From contig JALHOP010000005.1 of assembly GCA_022842935.1 (NCBI GenBank), positions 62,001-126,000 of the forward strand: DNA of 64,000 bases, written 5' to 3'. This DNA comes from Myxococcota bacterium (GTDB taxonomy: Bacteria > Myxococcota > XYA12-FULL-58-9 > JALHOP01). Each line of letters opens with the position of its first letter. Position 1 is the first letter of the stretch. The position numbers were made by a program, and so were the translations under genes. Under the pieces are notes generated by a model. That model saw only the letters and a program-made list of their open reading frames with translations. It made no database searches and was not told the DNA's origin. Positions 17,192-26,379 of the stretch are shown here, one piece after another.

Positions 17192-19029
17192 CGTTCACCT
17201 CGGCGTCGGCGTACGAGCGTGTAGAGCGCGAGCGCGGTCGCTATAGCGGTCAGAGGGAAGGCGCCTTCTGCTTGACAGCCGCCCCCGCCGCGCAAGACGC
17301 GCTGCGGCGCGAGGTCGGGGTCGTCACCGAACGACCCGTTCGGATCGACGCCTTCGCAGTTGCCGGTGCCGGGGCCGTTTACGTCGACGGCTTTGGCGGT
17401 CACGTTGAACGCCGGGATCTCCGCGGACGAGACACTGGCTATCGGCGCTAGATTGCGCGCCAGCAGGGCGCAGCCTGTGGTCATGCGCGTGCGGATCTCG
17501 CGAATTTGGCCCGCTGGCACGTCGAAATCCTGCACGAAGACGACGCCGGTGCCGTTGTCGCCACCGCCGCCGTTCGACAGGTTGGTCGAGCCCACAGGGA
17601 CGCTCGTCACCTCGAAGCCTTCGACACCAGGGGGCGCTGACATTTGGACACGGACGTCATTGGCGGGGACGTTGCCGGTGTTGCTGATGGCGATCGAGTA
17701 CACGAGCTCGCCACCGACCTGCACCTTGTCGTTGACCGCCGAGAGCGCACGGATCTGCGTGTCGACGATGAGCGAGGGCTGGAAGACGTCCACTTCGAGT
17801 GCAACGACGCCGAGAGCGATACGGTCGCTCGCTGTGCCGTAGCGAACGGTGACACGTCGGGCGTTGGGTTCGAGCGCGTCGGAAATGTTGAAGCGGTCGA
17901 TATCCACCCCTGTTTCGCCGCAGAGGCCATCACCGCCGCAGCACGTCACGGTCGCCGGCGGCGTGCACGTTGGCCCGCCTGGGCGGCGCCGTTCGCTGTT
18001 GATGGTCGAGTTGAAGATGTTGCCGATGGGGTTGTCGTCATCGGACAGGCAGAGGCCGGGGCCCGTGCCATTGATGCTGCCGTTGACCTCGATGAACTCG
18101 TCGCCGCCGCACGGGAGCGAGGAGGGTGTGTTGTTGGCGAGCAAGAGGTCGCCTTCAAGTGCGTAGAAGGCGAGGCGGCCAGCAGCCGGCGTCGAGATGG
18201 GGTTCACCGTGTCTAGCGAGACGGAGTCGCGCGTTCCCGAGACCTGCTCGAGACCTTCGAACACGCCGATGGTGCGCAGAGGCAGGGCGTCGTCCTCGAG
18301 CACGAGGAGGAGCGCGAACGACGCGGCCGCGTTGGTGTGAGTGCCCTGGGGCACCGACCCGGAGGGCGGCATGGTTGTACACGTCTGTCCGCTTTCGCAG
18401 ACTGCTTCCGTGCCGAAGCATACGTCCGCTTGGACATCGCCGACGGTATAGGCGCCGTCGAGGCTGCCATTGTTCGCGACGATGTCGGTGATGTCGAAGC
18501 GGGACACGAAGAAGGCGATATTGCCCTCTTCGACCCCCTCGGACTTGAAGAAGGTCGTCACGGCTGGTGTCGCAGGATTGCTGAGCGTGACGGTGTCGGC
18601 TCGTCCAGGGAGGGTCAAGGTGACACTCGTGTCGGCGGCCTGACGGGCGCGTTGTTCGACGAAAACCGGGTCGACCTCGCCGGAGACGCCATCGGTGTCG
18701 AAGATCTCGACACCTGGATAGTCGGGACCGTCGTCGCCGAGCAGCGAGCCGCCGACGTACAAGACGGCCGACCGTACGCGGGGCCGCTCCGGCAGGTCGC
18801 TCGTGCGGACGACCGCGGTGGCGCTTCGGTAAAGACAGTTGACCCCGTTGCTGAGTCCCGTGGCGTCGACCAGGGAGGCTCCGACGAATACGAACTGGAG
18901 GCGCCCCGTGTATGGCGCGCCCGCGAGCGCGATGTCGTCGGCGCGCACCGGGGCCTGCGCGAGCAAGACTGCGCAGCCGATCGCGACGGCCAGGTAGCGA
19001 AATGTGGGCGGACGGGCCAGGCGAGTCAC
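17188..19029 (-). CDS. Surface protein with DUF11-like repeat and MYXO-CTERM-like sorting end
   Basis: The protein has 613 residues with an N-terminal signal peptide (hydrophobic to about residue 30, ending PVRA). A large beta-rich region with paired cysteines (TVTCCGGDGLC near 360) follows. A DUF11/CARDB-like segment is visible around 430-540 (VGGELVYSIAISNTGNVPANDV). The end has GGGGCQAEG, a hydrophobic span and RRRRGER, the tripartite pattern of MYXO-CTERM surface anchoring in myxobacteria (a single Cys, a transmembrane helix and an Arg cluster). It is probably displayed on the outer surface. No catalytic domain is recognised. It is the first gene of an operon with the FGE-like lipoprotein (ATGA overlap) and possibly trmH. 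Confidence 0.75.
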   Translation of the reverse strand: MTRLARPPTFRYLAVAIGCAVLLAQAPVRADDIALAGAPYTGRLQFVFVGASLVDATGLSNGVNCLYRSATAVVRTSDLPERPRVRSAVLYVGGSLLGDDGPDYPGVEIFDTDGVSGEVDPVFVEQRARQAADTSVTLTLPGRADTVTLSNPATPAVTTFFKSEGVEEGNIAFFVSRFDITDIVANNGSLDGAYTVGDVQADVCFGTEAVCESGQTCTTMPPSGSVPQGTHTNAAASFALLLVLEDDALPLRTIGVFEGLEQVSGTRDSVSLDTVNPISTPAAGRLAFYALEGDLLLANNTPSSLPCGGDEFIEVNGSINGTGPGLCLSDDDNPIGNIFNSTINSERRRPGGPTCTPPATVTCCGGDGLCGETGVDIDRFNISDALEPNARRVTVRYGTASDRIALGVVALEVDVFQPSLIVDTQIRALSAVNDKVQVGGELVYSIAISNTGNVPANDVRVQMSAPPGVEGFEVTSVPVGSTNLSNGGGGDNGTGVVFVQDFDVPAGQIREIRTRMTTGCALLARNLAPIASVSSAEIPAFNVTAKAVDVNGPGTGNCEGVDPNGSFGDDPDLAPQRVLRGGGGCQAEGAFPLTAIATALALYTLVRRRRGER

Positions 19030-19039
19030 GCGCGGTATG

Positions 19040-19088
19040 GTAGCAGCGAAGCTACGAAATTGACAGCGACCCGCGCGAAAGCGAGCAT
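19040..19088. promoter_or_regulatory. Divergent promoter region with small inverted repeat and TTGACA
   Basis: The 68 bases between two divergent genes contain the inverted repeat GTAGC-N6-GCTAC (19040-19055) and, rightward, an exact TTGACA at 19060-19065. The hexamer 17 bases later (GAGCAT) is a poor -10. The repeat could be a small operator. Evidence is pattern only. Confidence 0.2.
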
Positions 19089-19097
19089 GGTCGAACG

Positions 19098-20522
19098 ATG
19101 TGGCTAGCCTTGAGCGTCGCCGTCGCCGTTTCGGCCTCCGTCGACACCTCGACCCAGTATTTCAAGGGCCTTGCGCGCCCGAAAGTTGCACAGCTCGAGG
19201 CGAGAGCCGGGGACGGCCCTGTCATCGTGCTCGTGGTCGATGCCATGCGGCCTGACCGCTTGAGCCCCTACGGCGCCGCCCGCGACCCGTCGCCGGTCAT
19301 GAACGCGCTCGCCGACGAAGGGGTGACCCTCACCAACTACTTCGTGAACGCCAACTGGACGCGTCCGTCGACGGCGTCGATGCTTACCGGCTTGTTGCCC
19401 AGCGACCATCTCGTGCAAGGGGAGGGCGACAAGCTTGGCGCCCAGTTTACTACCGTGGCCGAGTTGCTCGCCGCCAACGGGATTCCGACCGGCGCCGTCA
19501 TTGGCAACGGTAACGCGGCGAGCGCCTTTGGCCTCGCGCAGGGGTTCACCGAGTTCGCAGACACCGTCAAGCACTGGAAGGGCCTTCCGACCGCCGACGA
19601 AGTGGTCGACCTTGCGCTCCCGTTCGTTGAACGTCACGCAAAAGAGCGCTTCTTCCTGTTCGTGTTCATGGTCGACACCCACGACCCCTATCATGCGCCC
19701 GGCGAATTCGAGACGCGCTACGTGACGGATGCCACGGTTCCGCTCGTGCGGACACCACACTGGGAGATCGGGAACTATTCACCAGCGCAAGTTCGGCGCA
19801 TGCAGGAAACCTACGACGGCGCCATCGCTTACACGGACCGGGCGCTTGGGCGTTTCTTCAGCCGCCTGAAGGACCTCGGTGTCTACGACAAGGCGACGAT
19901 CATGCTGACTGCCGATCACGGCGAGGCTTTCGGTGAGCATGGTGTCTTTTTGCACGCTCATCACCTCTACGATGAGATCGTGCGTGCGCCGCTCATCGTG
20001 AAGACGCCACATATGAGCAAGCGAGGCGCCTACTCGCCGGTCCTCGCCCAGAGCATCGACCTCTTTCCGACCATCGCGCACGCGTTCGGTCTTCCGACCT
20101 CGAGGGAACTACTGGGCACCGATCTCTTTGCGCTCATGGCGAGCAGTGAGAAGACACGCTCGGTGATCGCCGAGTTCACGAACTTCGGCATCAAGCGGCG
20201 CATGTTGCGGACCCTCAGTGACAAGGTGGTCTGGCAGCTCCCCGCCGATGAAGCGCAGTTTCTGGCCAGCGTGAAGAAGAAGTCGCTACTGCCGAGCGTA
20301 ACCTTCGACCGCGAGACCGTTAAGCTCTTCGACATGGCGCGCGACCCGCTCGAGCAGCGTGACCTTTACAGCGAACAGGCGATGCGCGAGCCGCGCTGGG
20401 CGAAGCTCATGCAGAGCTTACGCGCCTACGAGAAACGTCACGCGGCCCAAAGCGCTACCGTGGTCGAACGTCTCGATGCCGAGACCTATCGCGACCTCAA
20501 AGAGCTTGGCTACATCGACTAG
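19098..20522 (+). CDS. Sulfatase-fold (alkaline phosphatase superfamily) exported enzyme with Thr nucleophile
   Basis: The protein has 474 residues and an N-terminal hydrophobic signal or anchor (residues 1-15). Core motifs are VLVVDAMRPDRL (first metal Asp), NWTRPSTASMLTG (nucleophile segment), FMVDTHDPY, and TADHGEAFGEHG (metal Asp-His). In FGE-dependent sulfatases the nucleophile segment is C/S-x-P-x-R; here it is Thr-Arg-Pro-Ser-Thr, so a phospho- or phosphoethanolamine-type transferase or hydrolase using Thr is more likely than a sulfatase. The final LKELGYID is shared in form by the other two superfamily members of the window. It diverges from the MYXO-CTERM operon and stands alone on its strand. 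Confidence 0.85.
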   Translation: MWLALSVAVAVSASVDTSTQYFKGLARPKVAQLEARAGDGPVIVLVVDAMRPDRLSPYGAARDPSPVMNALADEGVTLTNYFVNANWTRPSTASMLTGLLPSDHLVQGEGDKLGAQFTTVAELLAANGIPTGAVIGNGNAASAFGLAQGFTEFADTVKHWKGLPTADEVVDLALPFVERHAKERFFLFVFMVDTHDPYHAPGEFETRYVTDATVPLVRTPHWEIGNYSPAQVRRMQETYDGAIAYTDRALGRFFSRLKDLGVYDKATIMLTADHGEAFGEHGVFLHAHHLYDEIVRAPLIVKTPHMSKRGAYSPVLAQSIDLFPTIAHAFGLPTSRELLGTDLFALMASSEKTRSVIAEFTNFGIKRRMLRTLSDKVVWQLPADEAQFLASVKKKSLLPSVTFDRETVKLFDMARDPLEQRDLYSEQAMREPRWAKLMQSLRAYEKRHAAQSATVVERLDAETYRDLKELGYID

Positions 20523-20546
20523 CGCGCACCGCGCCTCGTTGGCGTC

Positions 20547-21359
20547 CTAGCTCGGATACCTGGTGTTTGTAAGGCTCTCGATAAGGCGCTGCGCCTCGCC
20601 GAGGCGCGCACCATCAATCCCCGGGACTGCAATCGGCTCGTCTTGATCGCGGACCGCAACCAGCACGGTTCGGATGAGGGTCAATGCCTCGGCGTCGTCT
20701 ATCACCTTCTCGCCCCGGGTGATCGCAGCCAAGTCGGTGCGGCTGTAGCCGAACGCCGCTTCGAACCCCCGGTCGGGATAACGCTCCACCACCGCCTGCA
20801 TGCAGAAGCGGATCGTCGTCGCGTGTTGCTCGTGCTTGGTCTTGAGTCCCTCGAAGGTCCTCACGAAGCCCGAGGCGGGTTGCGGAGCCGCAGCCGCCGA
20901 GGCTTTGCCTGCGGCAATACCTTCGGGAGCGATGACGATGGTGAGGGAGCTCTGGCGTCGATCGCGGAAGCCGACGCTTGCGCGATCGGAAGAGCCCAGC
21001 TGGTCGAGACGAGCGTCGATGGCGCATGCGACCGCGTGACAGAAGGCATTGAGGCCGGCAGGAGCTGGGCCGCGGAACAAACTCAGGGCGATATGGGATG
21101 CATCGCGTTTAGCGAGACCGATGGAGAAGGGGGCCGCGGCGTCACGCAGCGTCTTTGCCTTGTTTCGGAGAGTGGTCGCCTTGCTCACCGCACGGTCCGC
21201 GAGCGCGGCGATTCGGGTGTCGTACGCGGTCGCTGCGCGGGCGCTGTGCTCGCGCTCGGCGTCCCGATCGACGCCATGCCCGGCCGGCTTCTTGGGCCGC
21301 AAGCGTGCCTGCACGTCTTCGAGTGATGGGAAGCGGGTGGACGTGGACTGTGTGCGCAT
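20547..21359 (-). CDS. Unknown signal-less protein with Ser/Thr-rich start
   Basis: The protein has 270 residues and belongs to no family I recognise. The ATG at 21359 has GGGAG eight bases upstream, a convincing ribosome site. It begins MRTQSTSTRFPSLEDVQARL, is basic and helical through residue 100, has a short beta-type part (SSLTIVIAPEGIA near 136), and ends in a helical segment with AFGYSRTDLAAITRG. No signal peptide, membrane helix or catalytic motif is visible. It lies between two plus-strand phosphatase-superfamily genes, with 24 bases to the convergent stop on its left. It is one of the scattered minus-strand proteins discussed as effector-like. Confidence 0.65.
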   Translation of the reverse strand: MRTQSTSTRFPSLEDVQARLRPKKPAGHGVDRDAEREHSARAATAYDTRIAALADRAVSKATTLRNKAKTLRDAAAPFSIGLAKRDASHIALSLFRGPAPAGLNAFCHAVACAIDARLDQLGSSDRASVGFRDRRQSSLTIVIAPEGIAAGKASAAAAPQPASGFVRTFEGLKTKHEQHATTIRFCMQAVVERYPDRGFEAAFGYSRTDLAAITRGEKVIDDAEALTLIRTVLVAVRDQDEPIAVPGIDGARLGEAQRLIESLTNTRYPS

Positions 21360-21458
21360 CGACCGGCTCCCAGAAGAGCGTTAATTGGCGTTGGCGTCAG
21401 TATCGGTGCGCCCTGGTCGGAGTTGCGTCGCGCGAGGGTTCTGAGGCAGTGCCAAGGG

Positions 21459-23048
21459 GTGAGACGGCGCTTGCTCATCATTGGTCTCGATGGCGGCACC
21501 TTCGCGTTGCTCGAGCCCATGGCGGCGGCGGGTGACCTCCCCAATCTCGCCCGCTTGATGCGCGAAGGCGCTCACGGTGAGCTCATGTCCACCCTGCCGC
21601 CCGCGACCATGCCGGCCTGGACCTCGTTCTTGACGGGGGCCCCTCCCGGCCAACACGGCGTGACCGACATCTTCATGCGTCATGGATACCGCATGTCGCC
21701 AGCGAGTGGCGCCATGCGGGCGTTGCCTACCTTCCTCGAGGTGCTCTCGCGGCGCGGTCTGCGGGTGGCCTCGATTGGCGTGCCGGGAACCTTTCCGCCT
21801 CTGCCGCTCAATGGTGTGTGTGTCTCCGGCTTCGATGCGCCTGGGGTGCATCGGGCGACGCGCGGCTCCGTGTCGCCCCCCAGCTTCTTCTCGACGCTCG
21901 AGGAGCTCGGGGGGTATCGCTACGCGACGTTCAACGAGCAAGGCCGTGGGAAGCGGCGTCTGAGCGAAGCGGCGGACGCCTTGTGCGCGGACCTCGCGCG
22001 CAAGGAGAAGCTCCTTGTCGCCCTCTACACGCGTGAGCCCTGGGATCTATTTTTCACGCATCTGCAAGCCTCGGACACCGCCGCGCACCATCTCTGGCAC
22101 ACCTACGATATGGCCTCGCCGCGTGCGGTCGCTCGCAGCGACGACCTGCCGCGGGTGTACCGCCGGCTCGACCAGGTGGTCGGTGCTCTTCTCGAGCGGA
22201 CAGGTCCTGACACTCGGGTGATGGTCGTGAGCGACCACGGCTTTGGCGGTGCAAGCACCACCGCAGTGCACTTGAATCGCATGCTCGAACGCGCTGGTCT
22301 GCTCCGGTTTTGCGTGCAACGTGGCGGAGCCTTGAAGCGGCTGCTTGGAAGCATGATCGGCGAGCTGCCGCCCGCGCTCATGGGCTCTTTGGTGCGCACC
22401 ATGCCCGAGAGCCTGCGCGCGGCGCTTCATCGTACGTTGCTCGCGAGCCCCATCGACTGGAATGCGACCCAGGCGTTCTCGGACGAGCTCGACTATGCAC
22501 CTTCGATCTGGCTGCACCGCGCTGGTGTCTTCGAACGAGGCCAGGTGTCGGATTCTACCGTCGCCGGTCTGCGGACCCGCATCCGCGAGCTCTGCCTGTC
22601 CTTGCGCGACCCAGTCACCGGGGATCCACTCGTCAAGGCAGTCCACGACCGCGACGATACACCCATGCGTGGTCCCCACGTCGAGCGGGCGCCAGACCTC
22701 ATCATCGAGCCTGCCTGGCCGCGCGGCTATCGACCGTCGTTTCTACGTAGCGCGGGGCCCGGTGAGCCGGTGCGGGTGCTCGCCTCCGAGGAGTACGCCG
22801 CGGGTCGTGGTTACGGCATGCCAGGGGTCCACCGACCCGAAGGGGTCATCATCTTGCACGGCGCAGGCATCGACTCGCGTCTGCTTCCGCAGACGACCAT
22901 CGAGGAGGCGGGCGCGCTGGTTTACGAGCTCCTCGGGCAGGCGCGGCCGCCCAGCGTGCAAGCTGCCCAGAGAGGAGCGGACGGTTACACCCCACGTCAG
23001 CGCCGCGCGGTCGAGAATCGCCTACGGTCGTTGGGTTACATCGACTGA
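21459..23048 (+). CDS. Type I phosphodiesterase/nucleotide pyrophosphatase-family enzyme
   Basis: The protein has 529 residues from a GTG at 21459 (Arg-Arg-Arg-Leu-Leu-Ile-Ile-Gly-Leu-Asp next); a TTG at 21423 would add 12 residues. It belongs to the alkaline phosphatase superfamily, NPP branch: LLIIGLDGGTF holds the first metal Asp, PAWTSFLTG has the Thr nucleophile, and VVSDHGFGG and GMPGVHRPEGVII hold the remaining metal ligands. Such enzymes hydrolyse phosphodiesters or transfer phospho-groups; in bacteria they often sit in glycan or lipid loci. No clear signal peptide is seen, so a cytoplasmic role is possible. The C-terminus LRSLGYID echoes the other superfamily genes here. The 45 bases to the convergent lipoprotein gene show no strong terminator. 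Confidence 0.85.
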   Translation: MRRRLLIIGLDGGTFALLEPMAAAGDLPNLARLMREGAHGELMSTLPPATMPAWTSFLTGAPPGQHGVTDIFMRHGYRMSPASGAMRALPTFLEVLSRRGLRVASIGVPGTFPPLPLNGVCVSGFDAPGVHRATRGSVSPPSFFSTLEELGGYRYATFNEQGRGKRRLSEAADALCADLARKEKLLVALYTREPWDLFFTHLQASDTAAHHLWHTYDMASPRAVARSDDLPRVYRRLDQVVGALLERTGPDTRVMVVSDHGFGGASTTAVHLNRMLERAGLLRFCVQRGGALKRLLGSMIGELPPALMGSLVRTMPESLRAALHRTLLASPIDWNATQAFSDELDYAPSIWLHRAGVFERGQVSDSTVAGLRTRIRELCLSLRDPVTGDPLVKAVHDRDDTPMRGPHVERAPDLIIEPAWPRGYRPSFLRSAGPGEPVRVLASEEYAAGRGYGMPGVHRPEGVIILHGAGIDSRLLPQTTIEEAGALVYELLGQARPPSVQAAQRGADGYTPRQRRAVENRLRSLGYID

Positions 23049-23093
23049 AGAGATGGACTGCCTTGCCTTCGGCTGGGCGGGGTTGCAATGACC

Positions 23094-23993
23094 TCACTCG
23101 GAAGCGACCGTCACCTCGCGCTGCATCCACGAGCTACCACCGCGGTTGTCGCGTAACACGACGTAGATGGTGGCCGCGCCCGTGAAGCCAGGCTCGACGC
23201 GCCACTTGCCTTTGGCGTCGTCGGAGTCGCGCAAGCTGCCGTCGATGTCGGCCACCAAGCGTGTGGGGGCGGCAAACTCACCTGACGTCGCGAAGAACGA
23301 AGCCCACAAGAGCTCGGGGAGCGGATCGTCGCCAGGCGCGACCGCGGAGTTGTCGAGCTCGACCTGCGAGGGATCCACCCTCACCACGACGTCAATATCT
23401 GGGCAATCGTCGACGTCGCGCGCGTCGCAGCGGGTGACTGTGTCGCGAACCTCGATGGCTTGGAGGACCGGGTTGGTGTTCGTCACCCCTTCGTAGACGA
23501 AGATGGGCGTGTAGCCGATGACAAAGTCTCTCTGTTGCATGGGTGCGCCGCTTGCGCGGTCCAGACACTCGACCGCGAGCCCCAGGCGTGGCTCCGCTGC
23601 GGGCACCAAGGTGCCGGCGCATGCCGCGTAATAGACGTATGCGACCCCGTACTTCGGGGTGTCTCCGGGTGTCTCTGGACGCCGGCTAATGATGTCCTGC
23701 GAGACGTCCACCGCGAAACGCGTGTCGCCAAGCACGATGGTCGTGTCGAGGTCCTCGAGGCAGCGGCTCGCTTGGTCGCCAGCTGGGTTTTCGCAGCCCG
23801 GGAACCAGGCGATCTCGAGCGGAACGCCGTCACCGGAGACCGCGAGCATGTCGAGCCCCACCGTTGCGCCTGGCCGAGCGAACGGTTGATCGACGCTCAC
23901 CGCCAGGACGCGAACGCCTTCGAGGCGTGAAGCGGACGGAAAGTCGTCGGAGCAAGCAACGCAAAAACAGACAGCGACGAGCAACGCCTTCAT
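23094..23993 (-). CDS. Lipoprotein of unknown function, last gene of the TonB run
   Basis: The protein has 299 residues. The start MKALLVAVCFCVAC gives a short signal ending in a lipobox-like CVAC, so a lipid-anchored protein is expected. The body is beta-rich with several cysteines (PGCENP, RCLEDL, ACAGT, TRCDARDVDDCPD) and an immunoglobulin-like end (TIYVVLRDNRGGSSWMQREV). No family is recognised. Its start overlaps the receptor stop by four bases (ATGA), so it is translationally coupled and probably works with that receptor, for example as a surface substrate-binding lipoprotein; this last point is inference. Confidence 0.75.
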   Translation of the reverse strand: MKALLVAVCFCVACSDDFPSASRLEGVRVLAVSVDQPFARPGATVGLDMLAVSGDGVPLEIAWFPGCENPAGDQASRCLEDLDTTIVLGDTRFAVDVSQDIISRRPETPGDTPKYGVAYVYYAACAGTLVPAAEPRLGLAVECLDRASGAPMQQRDFVIGYTPIFVYEGVTNTNPVLQAIEVRDTVTRCDARDVDDCPDIDVVVRVDPSQVELDNSAVAPGDDPLPELLWASFFATSGEFAAPTRLVADIDGSLRDSDDAKGKWRVEPGFTGAATIYVVLRDNRGGSSWMQREVTVASE

Positions 23994-26320
23994 AGCTCAC
24001 CTCGCACACCGATACTGGGGAATAAGGGCAACCCATAGGCAAAACCCGCCTGCGAGTTGTCGAAGTTGTAGGCTGGAGATTCTGCATTCTTTCGGTTGTA
24101 GACGTTGATGATGTCCACGTACGCGGACAGCTTCCACGAGGTGAACGCCCAGGCCTTCTCGACGCGCAGATCCAGCTGGTGAAAGACTGGCATCCGCTCG
24201 CTGTATTCGGTGCCTTGCACGCATGCGTACGAGCCGGAGGCCGAGTCGAAGCGCCCGCCAACGCACGGCGTATAGGGGTTACCGGAGACCAAGCGGAACC
24301 GACCACTCAAGAGCCAGCCGCGCCCGAGCTTGTAACTCGCGAGAGCCGTCAAGATGTGGGGTTGGTCGTATTCGAAAAGACGCCGTGTTTCCCCCGGCTG
24401 GTCGACCCGTGTGGAGCGCGAAAGCGTGTAGGCTAGAAACCCGGACAGGGCTTGGTCGTCATAGCGTATCAAGAGCTCGCCGCCGTCGACGCGTCCCGTT
24501 CCGCGATTTTCCGAGGCGAAGCTGCCGTCGTCTGCGGGGACACGCGACACCAAGCGGTCCAGCTCCTTGTGGAAACCCTCGATCGAGACGGTGAATCCGT
24601 GCGCGAGCTCTTGCTCGACGCCGAGCGAAACCGCCAGGACGCGATCCGAGTCGAGGCCCGGAGAGCCAACCACCGGCAGTGTCTCGCGCCAGGTGGGTGG
24701 CTTGTAGTAGAGGCCGGCGGCGCCCTTCACTGTGGTGCGGGGAAACGTCGGTGATACGTCGTAGCGGACATTCAGCCGCGGACCGATGTCGACGTTGCCG
24801 TTCTCCTTGTCGTAGTCGAGACGGAGCGAGGGAACGAGCTCGAGCGAGGCAACAGGGGTGATGCGCGCTTCGACGTATCCAGCCGGTCGGGTGAACCAGC
24901 CATCGCCCCTGAAGAGACGCTGGCGGGCCGTGGCATAGGGGCCAGGGTCGGCTTCGCCAGGGAGCTGGAAGTCGGGGAAGCGAAGGTTCGTGGTCCAGTC
25001 GATGAGCACGACATCGTACCCGGCGTTCACCGACAGCCACGATGTCGCTCGCAGCCGGGCCTCCCCCCGCAACGCCGAAGTGTAGAGGCTACTCTCGACC
25101 TTCTCTGGTCCAACGTTGAACTTGGGCGTGTCGCGGCCCCAACTCGCGGAGAGCTTGAGCGTGAGGGCATCGCTCACCTGATTGTCGTAGTTTGCTTGGA
25201 CGCGATAGAAGCCCTGCGAGATGCTAATCGTGCCGCTCGGTTCCCCGTTGTCGCCTTCGTCCACGACGCGGAACTCGTCGTACGCTCCATAGAAGCCGAT
25301 GCGCAGGCGCGAGCGCTCCGTCAGGCGGTTCTCGATAAAGAGCTGTGCGTCGAAGTAGTAGGGAGCGCGGCTGCCACTCGCCATGAGCGAGCCAATCCAT
25401 GCGTCCACGTGGCTGCGTCGGGCACCGGCGATGACCGACCAGCCACGCCCGATGGGCCCGCGCGCGAGCGCGCGTGCGTCGATGAAGTCGACCTGCGCCA
25501 TGCCGTGCCAGGTTCCATCTGTTTCGGCGGGGCGGGTGTGGACGTCGACGATGCCGCCCGAGACGCGGCCAAACCGCGCTCCGAAGTTGCCGGGATAGAA
25601 GTCGATGCTCTCGAGCATCTCGGTCGGAACCACCGATGCCAAACCACCGAAGTGGTAGACGAACGGAACGAAGGTTCCGTCGATGTAGGCTTCGGTATCT
25701 TCGGGTGCGCTACCGCGGACGACGAGCTGTCCCGTGAGTCCAGGCGCGCGCGCGATGCTGGGTAAGTTCTGGATGGCGCGCAGCGCGTCACCATTCGAGC
25801 CGGCCGCGGTGCGTAGCTCCTCGCGCGTCACCGTGCGGCGAGTGACCTCGCGGTCGGTGCGCGCACCGCGGACCTCGACTTCCTCTAGCAGGTCTTCGTC
25901 GACCGGAATGTCAGCCGGGTCGGGCGCGGCGTCGGCAGCAACTGGCTCGGCTGGCGGCGACGGCCGCGCTGGCTCTCTTGGCGCCAGCGCGAACACATAC
26001 GTGTAGAGGATACGCGCCCCGACCGGCGTGCCGTTGCGGGTCGCCGGGGTAAAGCGAAATCGCAACGCCGCCGCAGCGGCAGCCTGGTCGAAACCGTAGT
26101 CAGCTGGCTCGACGACCTCTGCCTCGGTGACCTTGCCGCTGGCGTCGATGTCGAGCCGCAGCACCACCTTGGCTTCGCGACGCTCGGCGATCGCCTGAGC
26201 CGGGTAGTCCGCCTCGACGCCCTCGGCGAGGACCGGAGGTGTGAGCGCTGGAGGCGGCGTCTGGCCGCCGGCCGGCAGGGCAAACAGTAGACACACCCAT
26301 CCGCTTGCGTAGCTGCGCAT
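23990..26320 (-). CDS. TonB-dependent outer-membrane receptor with N-terminal TonB-type domain
   Basis: The protein has 776 residues. A signal peptide (1-19) is followed by a TonB C-terminal-like domain (about 30-112): DYPAQAIAERREAKVVLRLDI and the ending FRFTPATRNGTPVGARILYTYVF. A Pro-rich linker follows, then a plug domain (about 150-265: EVEVRGART, LPSIARAPGLTGQLVVRG, YIDG) and a beta-barrel to the end. A TonB-type domain on the receptor itself is unusual and may interact with the motor or replace a contact of TonB. The substrate is unknown; the gene follows its own exbB-exbD-tonB set by 59 bases and is coupled to a lipoprotein gene. No Fur box was recognised upstream. Confidence 0.88.
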   Translation of the reverse strand: MRSYASGWVCLLFALPAGGQTPPPALTPPVLAEGVEADYPAQAIAERREAKVVLRLDIDASGKVTEAEVVEPADYGFDQAAAAAALRFRFTPATRNGTPVGARILYTYVFALAPREPARPSPPAEPVAADAAPDPADIPVDEDLLEEVEVRGARTDREVTRRTVTREELRTAAGSNGDALRAIQNLPSIARAPGLTGQLVVRGSAPEDTEAYIDGTFVPFVYHFGGLASVVPTEMLESIDFYPGNFGARFGRVSGGIVDVHTRPAETDGTWHGMAQVDFIDARALARGPIGRGWSVIAGARRSHVDAWIGSLMASGSRAPYYFDAQLFIENRLTERSRLRIGFYGAYDEFRVVDEGDNGEPSGTISISQGFYRVQANYDNQVSDALTLKLSASWGRDTPKFNVGPEKVESSLYTSALRGEARLRATSWLSVNAGYDVVLIDWTTNLRFPDFQLPGEADPGPYATARQRLFRGDGWFTRPAGYVEARITPVASLELVPSLRLDYDKENGNVDIGPRLNVRYDVSPTFPRTTVKGAAGLYYKPPTWRETLPVVGSPGLDSDRVLAVSLGVEQELAHGFTVSIEGFHKELDRLVSRVPADDGSFASENRGTGRVDGGELLIRYDDQALSGFLAYTLSRSTRVDQPGETRRLFEYDQPHILTALASYKLGRGWLLSGRFRLVSGNPYTPCVGGRFDSASGSYACVQGTEYSERMPVFHQLDLRVEKAWAFTSWKLSAYVDIINVYNRKNAESPAYNFDNSQAGFAYGLPLFPSIGVRGEL

Positions 26321-26379
26321 CGTTGATTCTCTCTGTGGTCGTTGTGGGCCGCTAAAGCGTACGTCGACTCATTTATTTG

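Noticed and set aside
23049-23093. Terminator hairpin between the convergent phosphodiesterase and lipoprotein genes
   Set aside because: Only a three-base-pair GCC/GGC stem without a T-tract can be drawn.
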